Shown in pieces: positions 42,571 to 55,750 of a DNA stretch of 64,000 bases. The stretch is from assembly GCA_905221605.1 (NCBI GenBank), contig CAJNDS010000084.1:37501-101500 (forward strand), read 5' to 3'. The stretch comes from Symbiodinium natans (lineage: Eukaryota > Sar > Dinophyceae > Suessiales > Symbiodiniaceae). Below the pieces are notes generated by a model. That model ran no database searches, was not told the origin of the DNA, and saw nothing but the letters and a program-made list of their open reading frames with translations. The position numbers and the translations under genes are program-made. The first letter of the stretch is position 1. Every line of letters begins with the position of its first letter.

Positions 42571-45500
42571 GCGGTAGGTACCTTTGCCTATCATGTCGCG
42601 TGCTTATTGTGTCGAATAATTGCAGTCTATACATACATGTCGACTGAGATGTGCCGATGCAGTGCCAGCTCTGACCTGATTATTGCAGCATTTATCAAGA
42701 AAGTGAGTAGTCTGGATAGAATTTCTAAGTGGCCTGTTGATTAAGCAAATGAGTGTGCCAAATCTTGGCCCATGTTTCTTAGCTTTGTGGCGTACCGGTC
42801 CTCCACAAGAGGATAAGATTAAGAAAGCTAGTGCTGATTTTCTTAACCACCTTTTGTTTCGGCTTAAGCCTGCGCAAGGCGAGCAGCCAGCCAGCCTTAA
42901 GACTCCACCAGAAGACTAGAAGCGAAAAATATTAAAATGTGAAAAACACTGCGCACGATCTCCACGGCGAAAACTATTAAATATGAAAAACACTACGCAC
43001 GATCTCCACGTCCGACTAAGCCTTGAAACGTCGAAGGTCCTACTAACTGTACTAAAGGCCCTGCGTTTCGGCTATGTGCTAAGACTGCTAAGACAATCAG
43101 TGCCCACTTTACAAGGAACGTGCGCAGACGACATGTCCGGACTCTTTGACGCATGCGAAAACTGTGCTTTGCAAGGAGCACATCTGGCCAGTATGAACTT
43201 TACTGCTGTACACCCGCTCCTTACGCATATCAAAGGCACAAAACCGTCAAGTCAATCTTGCTGCTTCCGGTCGACACTGCCCTAACGTTCAGCACGAGGC
43301 CGGCCGAGAGCAACAAGTTTGTCCAAACCAGTCTGGTTGACATCTGCTGCTCACGGCACGCTCCTTCTTGTTTTTAAAGGCGACGTGGCCGATCGTTGTT
43401 GTTATCGGGCCGTCTCGTTTGATGCGGAGAAGGATGTTGCTTACCGAACAGGTTTGGCAAAAACTGCTGCTACCGCCCTGCGACACGGTGGAGCCGCCAA
43501 TGTTGACTAGACAAAGCCGAAGCGATTGGTTTTAAAGCTTTTAAGTTCGGATTTTCTCTCATTTCGTATAACGAGTTTTTAACTACCGGAATCTAGTGTT
43601 TCTTTAAGCATAGCAAATCTTGGGTTTTGTTTTGTTGGCTTCTTGCAGTCTATATCGTGGCTTGATTATTAGTGTTACTCCATGTCGCCGCACTTCGTGG
43701 AGAACTATCCGCAGAGGGCCCCGGGAACCAAGATCAACGGGCCCAGATTTCAGGAATCTTGGTTCTTGGTTCCTCGCTGACTGTTTTACATGTCAACGAA
43801 AATGATCGAATGACATCTATTTGTTTATTGGGCGCTGTCTCTGTATCTGAGCAACTGAGCGCGACTGTACTGTCTATTGATTTAAATGACGGGAATATTG
43901 CAAGAGAATGAAGGACAGCGTTGCAGGTTCGCTTTCCAGATGAGGGCTAATAGTACGTACAAGTCGTGTTGACTCTTGACCTCCAATTATGTTAACGAAG
44001 TGGACTGGTTTTGCTACTTAGCGCTTTAACTTGGGAGAGAACAAATCTGGTATCCAAATGTTGTGTCGCATGAAAACTGTTCCTGGCCTTACACTAAATT
44101 AGAGTCCGTTTGTTACAAACATCTGCCTTGTACACACATACATATCGCATGAAATCTGAAACTCATAGCTGATAGGGAAATACTGAAATACTTGTACTCA
44201 TATAAGTCCCCCACCTCAAGTTCTAAAGAAAACATACTATTCGGACCATGTGATCGGATAATTGGATGCATGTCAATATTTGAAGAAGGACAACCGATGT
44301 GCCAACAAAACCATAATATAGTAAACGTAGACTATTTGCTGTTTTTAGAGGGCTAGAATTACACTCGCCCTACCAATACTAAGATTCGGAAGTCTTCGAG
44401 GCTCCGCTCAGGAACCTTAAACGGCAAACACATCAAGTCCGTAAAACGCTTTCTGCGGCAGCCGGCGCGCCTGCAGGGCAGGATCGGCACCCCAGACCCA
44501 CACCTTGAAACCTTCGTTAACCCATACCAGAATGCCATATATGCTATTATACATGCTATACTTAGCCTGGCTTCACTCTGGTTTCTCACACTGTGGACAT
44601 CGGAAAATCAATGCAAGCATCCAGGGCCTAAACTGTCTCGTGGCTGTTCCGTCTGTGCTTCACTTAAGGTTTTGGCCACCAGGGGCTGATGATTTTTGAG
44701 CATGAAGCAGGCTTTCTGTGTTCTGCGCCCTTAAAGCAAAACCTGGCAGCTGTTTGTGAGTGCTGGCGGCCCTTCCCAATTCTGCCGAAAGTCCGCCAGC
44801 AGGCCGGACAATGCCCTGGCGGACGAACTGAGCCCTGAATCAGAGATGAAGGGATCTTGAGATCTCTTGAGGGTCCTGGGTGAATTCGGTGAATTGGGTA
44901 AGTAGATGTGCTAAAAACAATTCTGTGTAGAAGCTGCAGGGTTTCTCAAGGGTAGCCAACCAAGCTTCTTGCGGCTTTAAGTGGGAACTCTGACCACATG
45001 CGGGAGTGACATGTCGTGCCTAGACTCGACCTAGATGTGATGCCAGACTCCTAAGAGTCGACAAAAAGCAAACGGGAAACACAACATCGGCATTGATGGC
45101 TTCAGCCCAGCCCGGCATCCTTAGACAACATGGCCACAAGCATCCGCAGATGTAAACGTGATGACTTCCTGAGCCAATAGCCACGAAGAGCTAAACGCTA
45201 TTTCAACCTGCACCTCAGACCAAAGAGCATTCCAAAAAACCCAAATGCATCTCACCCTACCAACCTTGAGGTCTGAGGATGAATACGCCTGCAAGAAGCT
45301 CGAGCTTGACCTTTCACTGTAGATGCTTTGAGTCTTAAGGCGTAGTCCAAGTCTCAGAAGCTCTGGTGGAACTCGCACGAAGCGAACCTTCACGAGGGGC
45401 GTTTAGGGTTGTTGGGTTTCTTGCCTCGCGCCAAGTCAACTCAGGTGATGGAGCTGCACCCGTCCCCGCCCTTGTCGACCGTGCAACAGTAACAGTTTAC

Positions 45501-46309
45501 GGTGCACTTATTGGTGGCATGCTATGCCGGGTTCTAACAAAGTGCGCGGACAAGCGGAAGCTCTAATGGACACGGCACATGGACGCCTTCTCAAAACTGT
45601 CATATACCTGATGATTTTGATACCAGTATCTTGTATTTGCCTGTTGCTTTGAAGTTTTGAATGCCCTTGAATGCAGCCATGAGCGTGAGTCCAACCCAAA
45701 CAGTAGACAGTCTAGCAACGTTAAGATTCGAAGAGAGTATCTACTGGATGTGACCCCATCCCGGCTTGCTGGTTACGCGGACAGTCCCACACCTTTCCCA
45801 CCGAATGATCAATCCCTGAAGCACAAAGTTCCCTTCCCTGCACGCAAGCTGCCTGGCCATCAGGGCCTAACATGCGCAGTCCGACGAAGCGTGAGCCTTC
45901 ATCCCCACCTGGGTGGTTTTATTTCTCGGCTAGGGGCTGATGTTCCAAATAACGCTGTCATCCAACGATCTGCGAACACAATGCTTGTGACGGGTTCGCA
46001 ATGATGGATGCAATGGTTTTTTGCACGCCACTACGGCAATGGCTTAGAGTTTAGGGGCGCAGCTGTACTGTTTCCATCATTGTTTCGAATGTGTTGTTAC
46101 TTAGTATTGGGTTCTTGCTTGATTTGTTGTCCTGCTGCCTTGCTTCAGATCTTTTTTCTTCATTCCTTTTTTTCTCCTTTCTCCTTTTGATGTCTTTCGT
46201 TCCCGCCTTCTCCTCCTCCTGCAGGCTTCTTCATTTCTGAGCCCCTCGCACCCAAACAAGACATCGACTATCCCGAAAGCAATAGTTCGACGTTTGCAAG
46301 GGGCGCGTA
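42571..46309. other. host DNA with a short direct repeat, no recognised gene
   Basis: A 45-bp unit (GCGAAAAATATTAAAATGTG...GATCTCCACG) is repeated head to tail at 42922-42966 and 42967-43010 with a few differences. The rest shows no domain, RNA gene or longer repeat. 43500-44340 is noticeably more AT-rich than the neighbours but has no long frame. Confidence 0.4.
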
Positions 46310-46720
46310 TCTGGCGGTGTAAGTGCGGTGGTCGTGGCGCACTGTATAGGTGCTGAGACGTAGGTGTGGTGTAGGTGTAGGTTATTGCGGTGTAGACGTT
46401 GTCGGCCACGGTAATCGACAATGCGCACAGACTGCACAGATGCACAGCGGGAGCGCCTTGACACGCACGATGCCCGCAGAGGGTTCGTCGGCGACGTTTT
46501 AAATGCGCACGGATGCGCAGCGACAGCGTTTCGACACGCACGATCCCTGCAGAGGGGTGCGCCCGGTCGGCCTGCAGTGTGGTGGGGTTCTTGTGTGGCG
46601 TAGGTGGTGCGGTGTGGTGGTGTACTTTATTGTTGCTGCGATGCGTGCGGGGCAATCGTTTCTTTCAAAGCACCCTTCGTTCAGGTTTCGGGGAAACAAC
46701 AACAAAAACTTGGAGCCCCG
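46310..46720. repeat. dispersed repeat, copy B (GGTG-rich)
   Basis: GTGCGGTGGTCGTGG and GTAGGTGTGGTGTAGG words lead to two copies of a CGACACGCACGATCCCTGCA-type unit (46459 and 46532), then a GTGGTG-rich core, then GCACCCTTCGTTCAGGTTTCGG. This parallels 15640-17290 minus the 42-bp array. Frames through it are not supported as genes. Confidence 0.55.
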
Positions 46721-49700
46721 ATGTGGGGGCCCGAAAGAGCATGGCCCGTTGTCTGCCAGAGCGTTTGGCGTCAGTCAACACCCGAAACCCGAAACAGCAT
46801 TTACAGCTGCCCCGAAAATGCGCTCTTTCCGCAAGCCCCTTTGGCCGGCAGGCCCAGCGATTAACCCCTTGTACCCTCAGGCCCGTTGCCTTCATCCTCT
46901 TCCTCTTCCTCCGCCTCTCCGCCTTCAGAAAGAGTCTGGTAGTCCTGGACACATCTCAACACAGATTTCACCACGTTCTCTTTCGAAGGACAACAACTGC
47001 TTGCCGCAGAACTGGGCCCCAAACACTGCTGAACCACAAACATTCCACGCTGAAACCCCGATACATGCCACAAACACCTAGGAACGCGAAGCCTTCGTGA
47101 AGGTATCTGTTGGAGCATCCGACTCAATGGGGGCAGGGATGTGGTTTCAACAGGAGTCGCGCTCAAGTCAACACCTTAGCCCCCCCCCCAGCTTCCCCCA
47201 CAGGCCCGAGTCCTCAATATCTTCTGCGCTACCGCCGATGGCAAAGGTCCACACATCGCTGAAGTGAGGCCCTCCCAGGCTGCAGTGAGGTGACCGAACA
47301 GAGATCCTCACCATGCAAACCCTACCATCAACACATATCATATCAGATCAACACCTTCATGGCTCAAAACAGTGCAGGCCGCAACAGGCCGTGCAATGCC
47401 TCGGTGCCTTTTCCGTTTCCTCTTTAACGTGTGCAACACTTTCGAGGTGGGATTGTCAGCTTTTCCACTTTGGCCATGCAGAATTGTAGGGACATTAGGC
47501 TGCTTGGCCCACAGCACCAAACGCGGTCTTGACGTTTCAGGCGTCCTGAGCAATAAGTTTAATGTGTTGCCTGTTTCCCAGCCGCCGTAGATCACAAGCA
47601 GCGGCGCCCATGGAGCCAAGCATACCTTCCATGAGGCGCCACAATGTTTTCGAAGTGTTAAGATGTATAACTACATCACCCTGAACATAGCCCAACAAGG
47701 TGCTGTGCATGGCTTATCCCAATCAACCGGTCAATCTACAATCAAAGATCATCGGGAAAACGTCTCTCAGATTTATGAGAAAAAACAAGGAAGTCCAACG
47801 CTTACGAACCCTTCTCGCTCGGCTAAGCAATTGACACCAGCATCGCAACAAGCATGGTGGACACTCTGCCTGCTGAGCGTTCAGAAAGGTAAATTGAGAG
47901 ACGGGTACAAATTCCAAACCTGGAACGCTCCGGAACCTTTTTTACCTTCCTAAGGCCCTACAAGCCCCAGGCCGTGGTACCGCGCCGTGCATCTTCCGAC
48001 CCAGGGGCAAGGCTGCCGGAGCCCCTGCCGGTTGCTTGTTCTTAAAGTATCGGCTTTTCCTTGAGATTCATTGAAGCGGCGTACATTTGAGGGTTTTGGG
48101 GGGCTTCGGTTTTCTTGGATGTGTTCTTTACACTATGGCCTTGGCAGATTCTTTGTCATCCGACAAGCTTTTCCAAGCCTGACTTGAAAGGACGCAGCAA
48201 CTCAGTTCTCAGTCGATTGTTGATGACGACATTTTTGCTTTGATTCGTCTCAGTTGACCAGGAGCCATTTCACCACAAGGTACGAACACTTCCACAAGGA
48301 GTGTGTCGGTATCGTAACATGACCGGGCACAAACGGTCAATGGATCTGCAGTTGCAATGTACCGGTGATGGTGAGTTTCTGAACAGAATGTCATGCTGGC
48401 TTTGCTCCGCTAGAATTCGTTTCAAGCATCTTCTTATTCGTCCCGAATCCGGGAAAGCCACAAAGTCTTAAACACTTCCTCCGTAACTTCAAACAGTGGG
48501 ACTTGTGGCTTCGAACGAATTCGTTTGTTGATATACTGTGCCCTTGCGGTTTGCACAAGGATCGTTTGTCTGATGCGTACTTTCTTACTTTGCATCTTGC
48601 TGCCAGCAATGCTTCGTCTACTTTCTTCCCGGCCAAGCACAGATTTATGTCTCAGAACTTCCAATCTTTCCAAATGAACTAGCGGGCAACTGTACTGACA
48701 TACTACTTGTATAAGCAGGTTGCTTCAGGCTGGCAACTGAGCCTGAAATGTTGCTTTAATAAATAAGCAGGTTAAGGAGCCTTATGTGGGCGACTGTGCC
48801 TGAATGTTGCCTCAGTTTAAACAGGCCAAAGAGGCTCAGGCAGGCAGTGCGACTTGACAAAACAAGGCGCGGTGCGCCAAGCGTGAAACCTTTTCTGAGA
48901 AGCGTTGAGCTTTGGAGATGGGGCTTGCTTGTCAACAAAGGCCTCGTCGCACTGGAAAGGGCTTTCAGCTAGAGGTTTCGCTGTTAGCGGTCCTGCTCGG
49001 CCAGGGACTCGTAAAACTTTAAGTCATAAGTTATATGTGGGTTTTGCTAAGGCGAGGTTCTTTTTCAGGTATTGGTTTACAAATGCAGGAAGCCAAGCTA
49101 TGCCTTATCTTCTTCCAGCACAACTGAAATGGACAATGCGGTGCAGATGCTCGGAACCAGAATCGAAAAAGCAGCAGGGTGCTCCCTTGCCAACAACCCT
49201 AATAAGTCAAAGCAGTTGGGTTTTAGGTACTGGGCGGGGATGCTCGTACGAGTAGTGGTGATTGTAGTTTGCTTTTGCTTGTTTTTGTTTGCTTGTTGGC
49301 GCGCGCGCGTGTGTGGGTGTGTGGGTGTATGGGTGTGGGTGTGGGTGGCTTTGGGGAAATCCTCGTTAAGTGTTTGGGCTTGAGATTCTCAGGGCTTATT
49401 CGTACCCAAACATGGGACAACCGAACCCTTCGCAACCACTTCGAGGTCGGCTGCCTTGATCCTCGCCAGGCCTTGCGGGGCGTTCAACTCCGAAGGGCTC
49501 CGAAGGGTTCAGGGTCCTCCCTAGGGCCCTAGGGCAAGCCAGGGGTTTCCCATGGTTTCCTTGTCCTGTCTCCAAGGCCCACATTCGTTTAAACACGCCA
49601 TGACGACCCACACCTGGCTTCTACTGACAATCCCGTGGTGGCGATCAGGTATCAGATCTGTAACATCACTGAACCCCAAAAACCGAGTCCAGGAAAACAT

Positions 49701-50770
49701 CATGCACGTTGCGCAACACATTTGCGCCGCTCAGAGGGGTGCCTGGGAACTTGGTGCGGAATTGGCCTCAATGCAGTCTGACCTCAGCTTGAAACTGATT
49801 GTGTGTAAAGATTTTGTCCAAGTCATCATGAGAATAGCAAATGGCAAAAAGGCAATGCCTGAAACCGCCCCGATCCCCAACCGCCCTCAACCCAAACAGC
49901 AAGGTGTCTCCTGTTCCTAAGAGCACCTCATGCCTTGCGACCGCGTAACAATGCGTAACATGACACCCGTCCTGGTGCACAGCAAGTGGCCAATGACGTC
50001 GCCGCACAGCGCACGTCGAATGCAGCGTTCAGCGTCCACAACACAAACCTGAGCTCAACGCCAGATCTGGACACCACGCCCCTTCAGCCAATGCACACCT
50101 AAACACTTGCACACGGGCGCAATCAGAAGACGCAGTGTGTTTACATAGGTTACCACACCACCACTGAAACGCAGAAACTCCGGCGCAAACAAGAGAACAG
50201 CACATAGGGGGCCCGTGCCAAAGGATTTGCGAGGCCCTGATTGCAAGTCGCCATCCTTTGACGCTCCTACTTGTGCCAGCATTGCCTAGAAGCCGCACAC
50301 TGCGGGAGGACCTCACACTTGTAAGCGATTCATTCCTAAGGCAGCTGAACTACCAAAGTCAGCAATGCAGCCTAACGTATATCAACCTCTATAGGACCCG
50401 TGCGTTTCGACTTCCCAAAACTCAAGACCCCAATGCTCGCCCCAAAGCCAGAACAGCTAGTAACCCTACTGTAGAGCACCCTCTGCATGCGACAGGGTCG
50501 CCTGCCGCCCAGGTCGACGACCACCGCCCATAAGCAGAAGCTTGCCTGGTCTTTTTGCACCCGACCCCAAGCAGCCTGGCTTCAGAGTTGTAACCAGGAT
50601 TTCGTTGTAACGACTGGATTTCTGGAATTATTCTTTTTGTGTTTTATCTGTGTTTCCTTTTTTTGTCTTTTGCATCTAGGGTTTATCTGCGAATTGCTAG
50701 GTGGCCACAAGTGCTTCTGTGATAAATCTGTGCTATTTTTGTGCTTCTTTTGTGAGCTGCTCTCTTTTTG
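46721..50770. other. host DNA, no recognised gene
   Basis: Short overlapping frames only. A GTGTGGGTGT-rich simple repeat lies at 49308-49350. No domain, tRNA or long repeat recognised. Confidence 0.35.
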
Positions 50771-50771
50771 T

Positions 50772-50798
50772 GGGGGGGGGGGGGGGGGGGGGGGGGGG
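50772..50798. repeat. 27-base G homopolymer
   Basis: An uninterrupted run of 27 G, followed by further G-rich sequence to about 50838. It is the longest mononucleotide run in the window; its length may be unreliable. Confidence 0.85.
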
Positions 50799-50839
50799 AG
50801 TGGGCACGGGGGAGAGGGGAGGGGAGAAGGGGGGGGCAT

Positions 50840-53800
50840 AGATTTTTCACAGATTTGTCTAATTTTCACAGATTTTTCACACCAAAAAAGCTCACTTAAA
50901 TCACAGAAAGAATTCCTGACATCGGCCCCAGTGATTACCACAATTGTAGGTTATAACTTTAGACCTTTCTTTTGCCCGCTGCACGGTAAACTTGGGAACG
51001 CACTGCAGTAGAGCACCACTGGCGCACGCATGATAGTTGGCCAATCTCTGTGTTGATAAACATCAGCAGAACGAACTGGTCGGAGAAACTATTGAAACGC
51101 CTGAGCAGTTGTCCTGGAGACCAAAGGTTTCCAACCCAACTGTGTAAAGCCCAATCAAAGTAGCAAACGTGCACTCAAACAAGCGAAAGCAAGCAGAGGC
51201 CTCCACTCAAAACAGACAGGAACTTTGTAAAAACAACGTCTCACATGCAACTAGTACAACTGGAGGGGCACACTTCGACAGGAGTTGACGTAGCGCATGG
51301 CAAAGTCAGAGCGCATTCTACCTACTGCTTTGCCGCCAAATGCAACTTCGTTCCCGAAAACACGAACCATGAAGCTACTACAAGCAGTATGCCGCAGCTA
51401 ATTGCCCATCCTTAACTAGTCAGAGCAGGTAGGTAGCAAGAGCCACGAACCACGGCTTGTGCAGAGAAGCAGTGAATTCATTTCAGGATCGAACTAATTC
51501 TCGGTTCTGATGCGAAGGCACGCGCTCTCACTGGGCAAGGAAGTCACATTGTAAAAAAAATCAGTTAGTGCTTGTTCACAAAGGTCAATCGCATCACGGC
51601 CATGTCACCAAATTTCCAAGATATCATAAGAATCATAACGGTTTTCCACAACCTCCCCTAGGGCTTCTCATGGCTTCAGGCCTCCCAGCCCTTTGCAGGC
51701 GGTGTGGTGACGCCCGGGCACAGCCAGGGCTTGGTCTTGGCGGAACCTGCAGAACGTCGGATAAAATCTTTAAGGCGTCAGGCTTCCAGAACTGTCTTTT
51801 GTTGAGGGTAGGCGGAGAGACCACGTGCGTAGTCCGGCGCTCGCTCGGCACACAGTGTATGGTCACACAAGGGGCGCAAAGGCGCAAAGAAACTCCCCAC
51901 GAACACTGGGACCTGAGAAATGACCTACACCCTAAACACCCCAAAGCCCCTAGACCCTCAACTCGAGACCTTAAAAACCCTCACAAAGCCCTAAACAGCA
52001 AGCACCTCTCCTTGTTAAGCCCCTCTCGAAAAGTGCAAAGCTGCCGTTTTTGGGCCTTGGAACGTGCTCCCGCAATAGTCCGCTGTGCTGCAAATAGTGC
52101 AGAACTGTCGCTGCTTTTGAGAAAAATCTGCTCCCAAATCATGCTCCAGACTCCCGCTTCGTGGTGGACTTTCGGACTGGGATGGCTGGGACCAACCTAT
52201 CGCCAACACCGGTATCGAATCGAATGGATCGGTGATGGGATCGATCGGGCTGGGCCGCTGTTGCAACCCCCGCGTCCCGCCCACCCTCCTCCCTCCTCCT
52301 CCTCCTCCTCCTCCTCCTCCTCCTCCTCGCACCCACCTCCTCGCGCCCACCTCCTCACCCCCTCTATCCACCTTCCCCTTCCCACCTTCCTCCCCCACCC
52401 CCCCCTCCCGCCTCACCCCCTCACCTCCTCCCTCGACAGGTGTCACGAATGCTCTTTCTTCGAACATGTGAAATTCCGATTCGGAAAGACTTTGGAGTTT
52501 GGGAATTTGAAACTTTGAACAATGAAAAGACGAACGGCACGGAGTTCGAAAGTTTCGAGTTAGAAAGTTTGAGGCGGGTTGACGGCGGGAGCTGGGGGGT
52601 GAGAGGCGGGAAGGCGGGAGAGTCGGGGTGGGAAGTGGGGAAGGTGGGAGGTGGAAAAGAGGTGGTGAGAGGCGGTGGAGGGTGATGGGAGGTGGAAATG
52701 CGAAATCAGTCAAGGCATGTATTTGGTATTTAGGGGAAGCGATTATGAGTTGTCACACCCGCCACGAAGTTCTGATTTGTCTTCGCTCCACTGCTGAAGC
52801 CGAGAAGCGAGTAGTGGCCGATCCACCGCCAAGAGTCCGGCTCTAGAGCCAATACAGCAAGGTCTCCGAAATCTCGGACCCCCCAGTTCCTCTGCTGCTC
52901 AGTTTGCTTTTGTGTTGCCAGTTTCCTGGTTTGGCCATCCCGTTTGCGGGTGTCGTGGCTACGTCCTTCGAATATTGGATCTAGGTGCTGTAGCCATACA
53001 TCTTGGGTTCAGCCAAGAACCTTACAATTACCGGCAGTCAACCTGCTCGAACCCAGACTGGTGACTGGAACAACCACCATAAAAAACTGGTTCCATCCAG
53101 GTGCTCGAGAATGTTGCCTGTGCCACCTGCACGCGAAGAAGCATGCAGCCAGGACATTCTGGTTTCCAGGTGCCTAAATCTTGAGCTCCATTTTATTCGA
53201 TTCATGGCAGTCCACCATCGATGTGCCGCAATTCTGGACCGCAAGCCTCTGGCATGTGAGCATCAAAGGTCCGGACAGTTCTGCCAAACGTGCATGCAGG
53301 ACAAGAGCATACGAGCAAGCCACGGAAAGTACCCCCCTGCCTCCTACGACGACGAGGTAGCCCTTGCCGTCCAGCTCCTAGAGGCTTGCAGAGATTGGAT
53401 CTGGGGATTCTGTCTCTCAATCACTTCAACGATCTCGAAGCCTGAGCCCAAAACTGAAAGCCCCAAGGTTAAGAGCCCTCAACCTCTACAACATCCCAGC
53501 TGAAACGCACCTGCGTCCCGTGGCTGAAGGAATGAAACAGAGTACTGAAAACCATCGATGAGCTCAGTGTGCCAGTGTGGGGTTCCTATACACAGGGCGT
53601 TTAAGAGTGTCTTAGCGTCCGGAGGCTTGTTTCCGGCTGCCCGGCGGATAAATATCTGCGCCAAGTGGCGAAGAGAGTTGCGCTGTGCCCATGACGATGC
53701 TGCATCTGCCAATCCTCACGCTCGAACGCAAAGATGTCATCACCGGTCACATCTGCTTTAATGGCTTCTCGACACCACCCAGTGTTTTTAACTTATATTT

Positions 53801-54320
53801 GAAGGTTGAGTTGATAACTTGACCACTCTCCTTTGCTTTCTTAAGGGGCGCGGGATTGCATTTAGGCCGTGCATCGTTTGCCTTGGTGCAAGTCTGACCC
53901 CCGCCATTCACGGAGTTGTTTGGACGAAGCCGCTTTCTGCCGCTTTCAGCAGTCGACTCTTGAAGGCGCAGCCCCTGAAACTCTGACACACATATTTTCG
54001 AAGAGCTCATCCTCGAAGGTATTCCTGAAATAAAGCTGCGGGGTCGAATCGGCAACCGGTGCGGCCATGAATCATGAGGATTCTTAGCTGGAGACATTGG
54101 GGAAGCGTTCGTCTGTTTCCTGTCATGGACAGTCCCTCAATGCTGGTCCTCGGGAAGCGCATCCGACTTCCCGATGAAGGGCACCGCTCGCCACTGCCAG
54201 CTGCATAAGCAGAGAATGTCCTCAGTTCAGCACGCCTGTCTCTCTAATTACTGTACTGCTACTAGTAACATCATCCTCACTTCAAGTTGTCTTAGAAAAA
54301 ACACAAGAAAGGAGAATTAA
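50840..54320. other. host DNA with purine/pyrimidine-biased islands, no recognised gene
   Basis: (CTC)n at about 52286-52328 is followed by a C/T-rich stretch to 52440 and a G-rich stretch (GGCGGGAAGGCGGGAG-like) at 52565-52690. The frame 53003-53503 contains CEHQRSGQFCQTC, which may be chance. No gene is supported. Confidence 0.35.
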
Positions 54321-54422
54321 CTTGGGATGTTCCTCCTTATAACTAACAGTCCTTCATAGGGATTATAGTACCCCTATTATAATCTCTGTTAAGGACTGTT
54401 AATACAAGGGGGAACTCCCAAG
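54321..54422. mobile_element. 102-bp fold-back (MITE-like) element, copy 1
   Basis: Begins CTTGGGATGTTCC and ends GGAACTCCCAAG. The two halves are near-complementary over almost their full length (AACAGTCCTT against AAGGACTGTT), so it can fold into one long hairpin. No coding capacity. Confidence 0.6.
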
Positions 54423-54491
54423 AACTAACAAACTCAAACATGACAAACACGCAAACACACAAACTCTCGAACATGCAACCACACACACAAA

Positions 54492-54600
54492 CTTGGGATG
54501 TTCCCCCTTACACTAACAGTCCTTAATTGGTAGGGATTTCAATAGGGGGTACTATAATCCCCATTAAGGGCTGTCTGCTAGTACAAGGGGAAACATCCCA
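54492..54600. mobile_element. 109-bp fold-back (MITE-like) element, copy 2
   Basis: Same family as 54321-54422 (CTTGGGATGTTCCCCCTTA start, GGGGAAACATCCCA end, ACAGTCCTTAA / TTAAGGGCTGT arms). The two copies are 69 bp apart in CA-rich DNA. The flanks CACACAAA and CACGCAAA resemble each other but do not prove a duplication. Confidence 0.6.
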
Positions 54601-54900
54601 CACGCAAACAAACAAACAACAACACAACAAAACACAACAAAACACAACGAAACACAACAAAACACAACACAACACAACACAACAAAACACAACAAAACAA
54701 ACAAAAAACACAGTACAAAAACACACAATGCAAACAAAGCAAACAAAACCCACACAGCACGCAAACACACACGACACACACACACACACACAAACGCACT
54801 CTCACTCTCTCACTCACTCACTGACTCACTCACTCACTGACCCACTGACCCACTGACTCACTGACTCACTCACTCACACACTCACACCCACCCACCCACC

Positions 54901-54943
<43 letters not shown>

Positions 54944-55060
54944 ACACAGAGACACACAGACACACACAAGCACACAAGGACACAAGCACACAAACACGCG
55001 CACACACACACACAAGCACACAAGGACACAAACACACAAACACGCGCACACACACACACA
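54601..55060. repeat. CA-rich compound microsatellite
   Basis: AACAC/AACAAAACAC repeats (54615-54720), CA and CACT tracts (54775-54880), then ACACACACAAGCACACAAGG-type repeats to about 55060. Frames on the minus strand (VCVCVC-type) are by-products. Confidence 0.85.
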
Positions 55061-55540
55061 GGGTATCGGGAAATCGATCATTCGTCGTAACCTTTTACAT
55101 TCCAGCGACGCTATCAGTACTGACTGGCTATTCTCAAATGTTAGCTGCTGCCGATTTGGCTCACAGCTTGCTTGACCCAAACACAGCAGCGATCCCTTAG
55201 AATGATACGCATGCACCCAAGCCTGCCAAACTCAACATGCACATAAACCTGGCCAAGTGGGAATGTTCATCAGTCAAGCACATGTATACGAAGGCAATGC
55301 TGCGCATTACAATGTGGCCCAAGGATGAACTACAGCTTTAGGGTATTTCGGGCGGCCTGCAGGTACTAGGGTACACATTCGAGCGGCCCCGAATGCTTCC
55401 ACTGAGTTGCCGTAGCTTCGTTGGACTGGGTAGGCAAATCAACTCCAGTCCCCCTACATGACAATTCAAGCGTTTTGGTGCTCACCGTGAGTCCACAAAC
55501 CCTAGAATCAGGGTTTTCACACACACACACACCAAAACAA

Positions 55541-55541
<1 letters not shown>
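55061..55541. other. host DNA, no recognised gene
   Basis: No domain, repeat or RNA gene seen. Confidence 0.3.
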
Positions 55542-55617
<76 letters not shown>

Positions 55618-55750
55618 ACACACAAGCAAGCAAACACACAAGCAAGCAAACAAAGAAAGCAAGCAAACAAACAAGCAAGCAAACAAACAAGCAAACAAGC
55701 AAAAACACATAAACACACACCCACACACACCCAGACTCGCAGACACAGAC
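55542..55750. repeat. (AAGC)n tetranucleotide repeat
   Basis: More than 15 tandem CAAG/AAGC units grade into CAAACAAG and CACACAC words. It generates long artificial frames on both strands. Confidence 0.85.

Noticed and set aside
46101-47100. 184-195 codon frames in the GGTG-rich repeat
   Set aside because: Open in several frames on both strands, within a dispersed repeat; no domain.
53003-53503. 166-codon frame with CEHQRSGQFCQTC
   Set aside because: A single Cys/His cluster without a recognisable fold; the remainder looks random.
54523-55216. VCVCVC- and CLCVCV-rich minus-strand frames
   Set aside because: Translation of CA/CAAG microsatellites.
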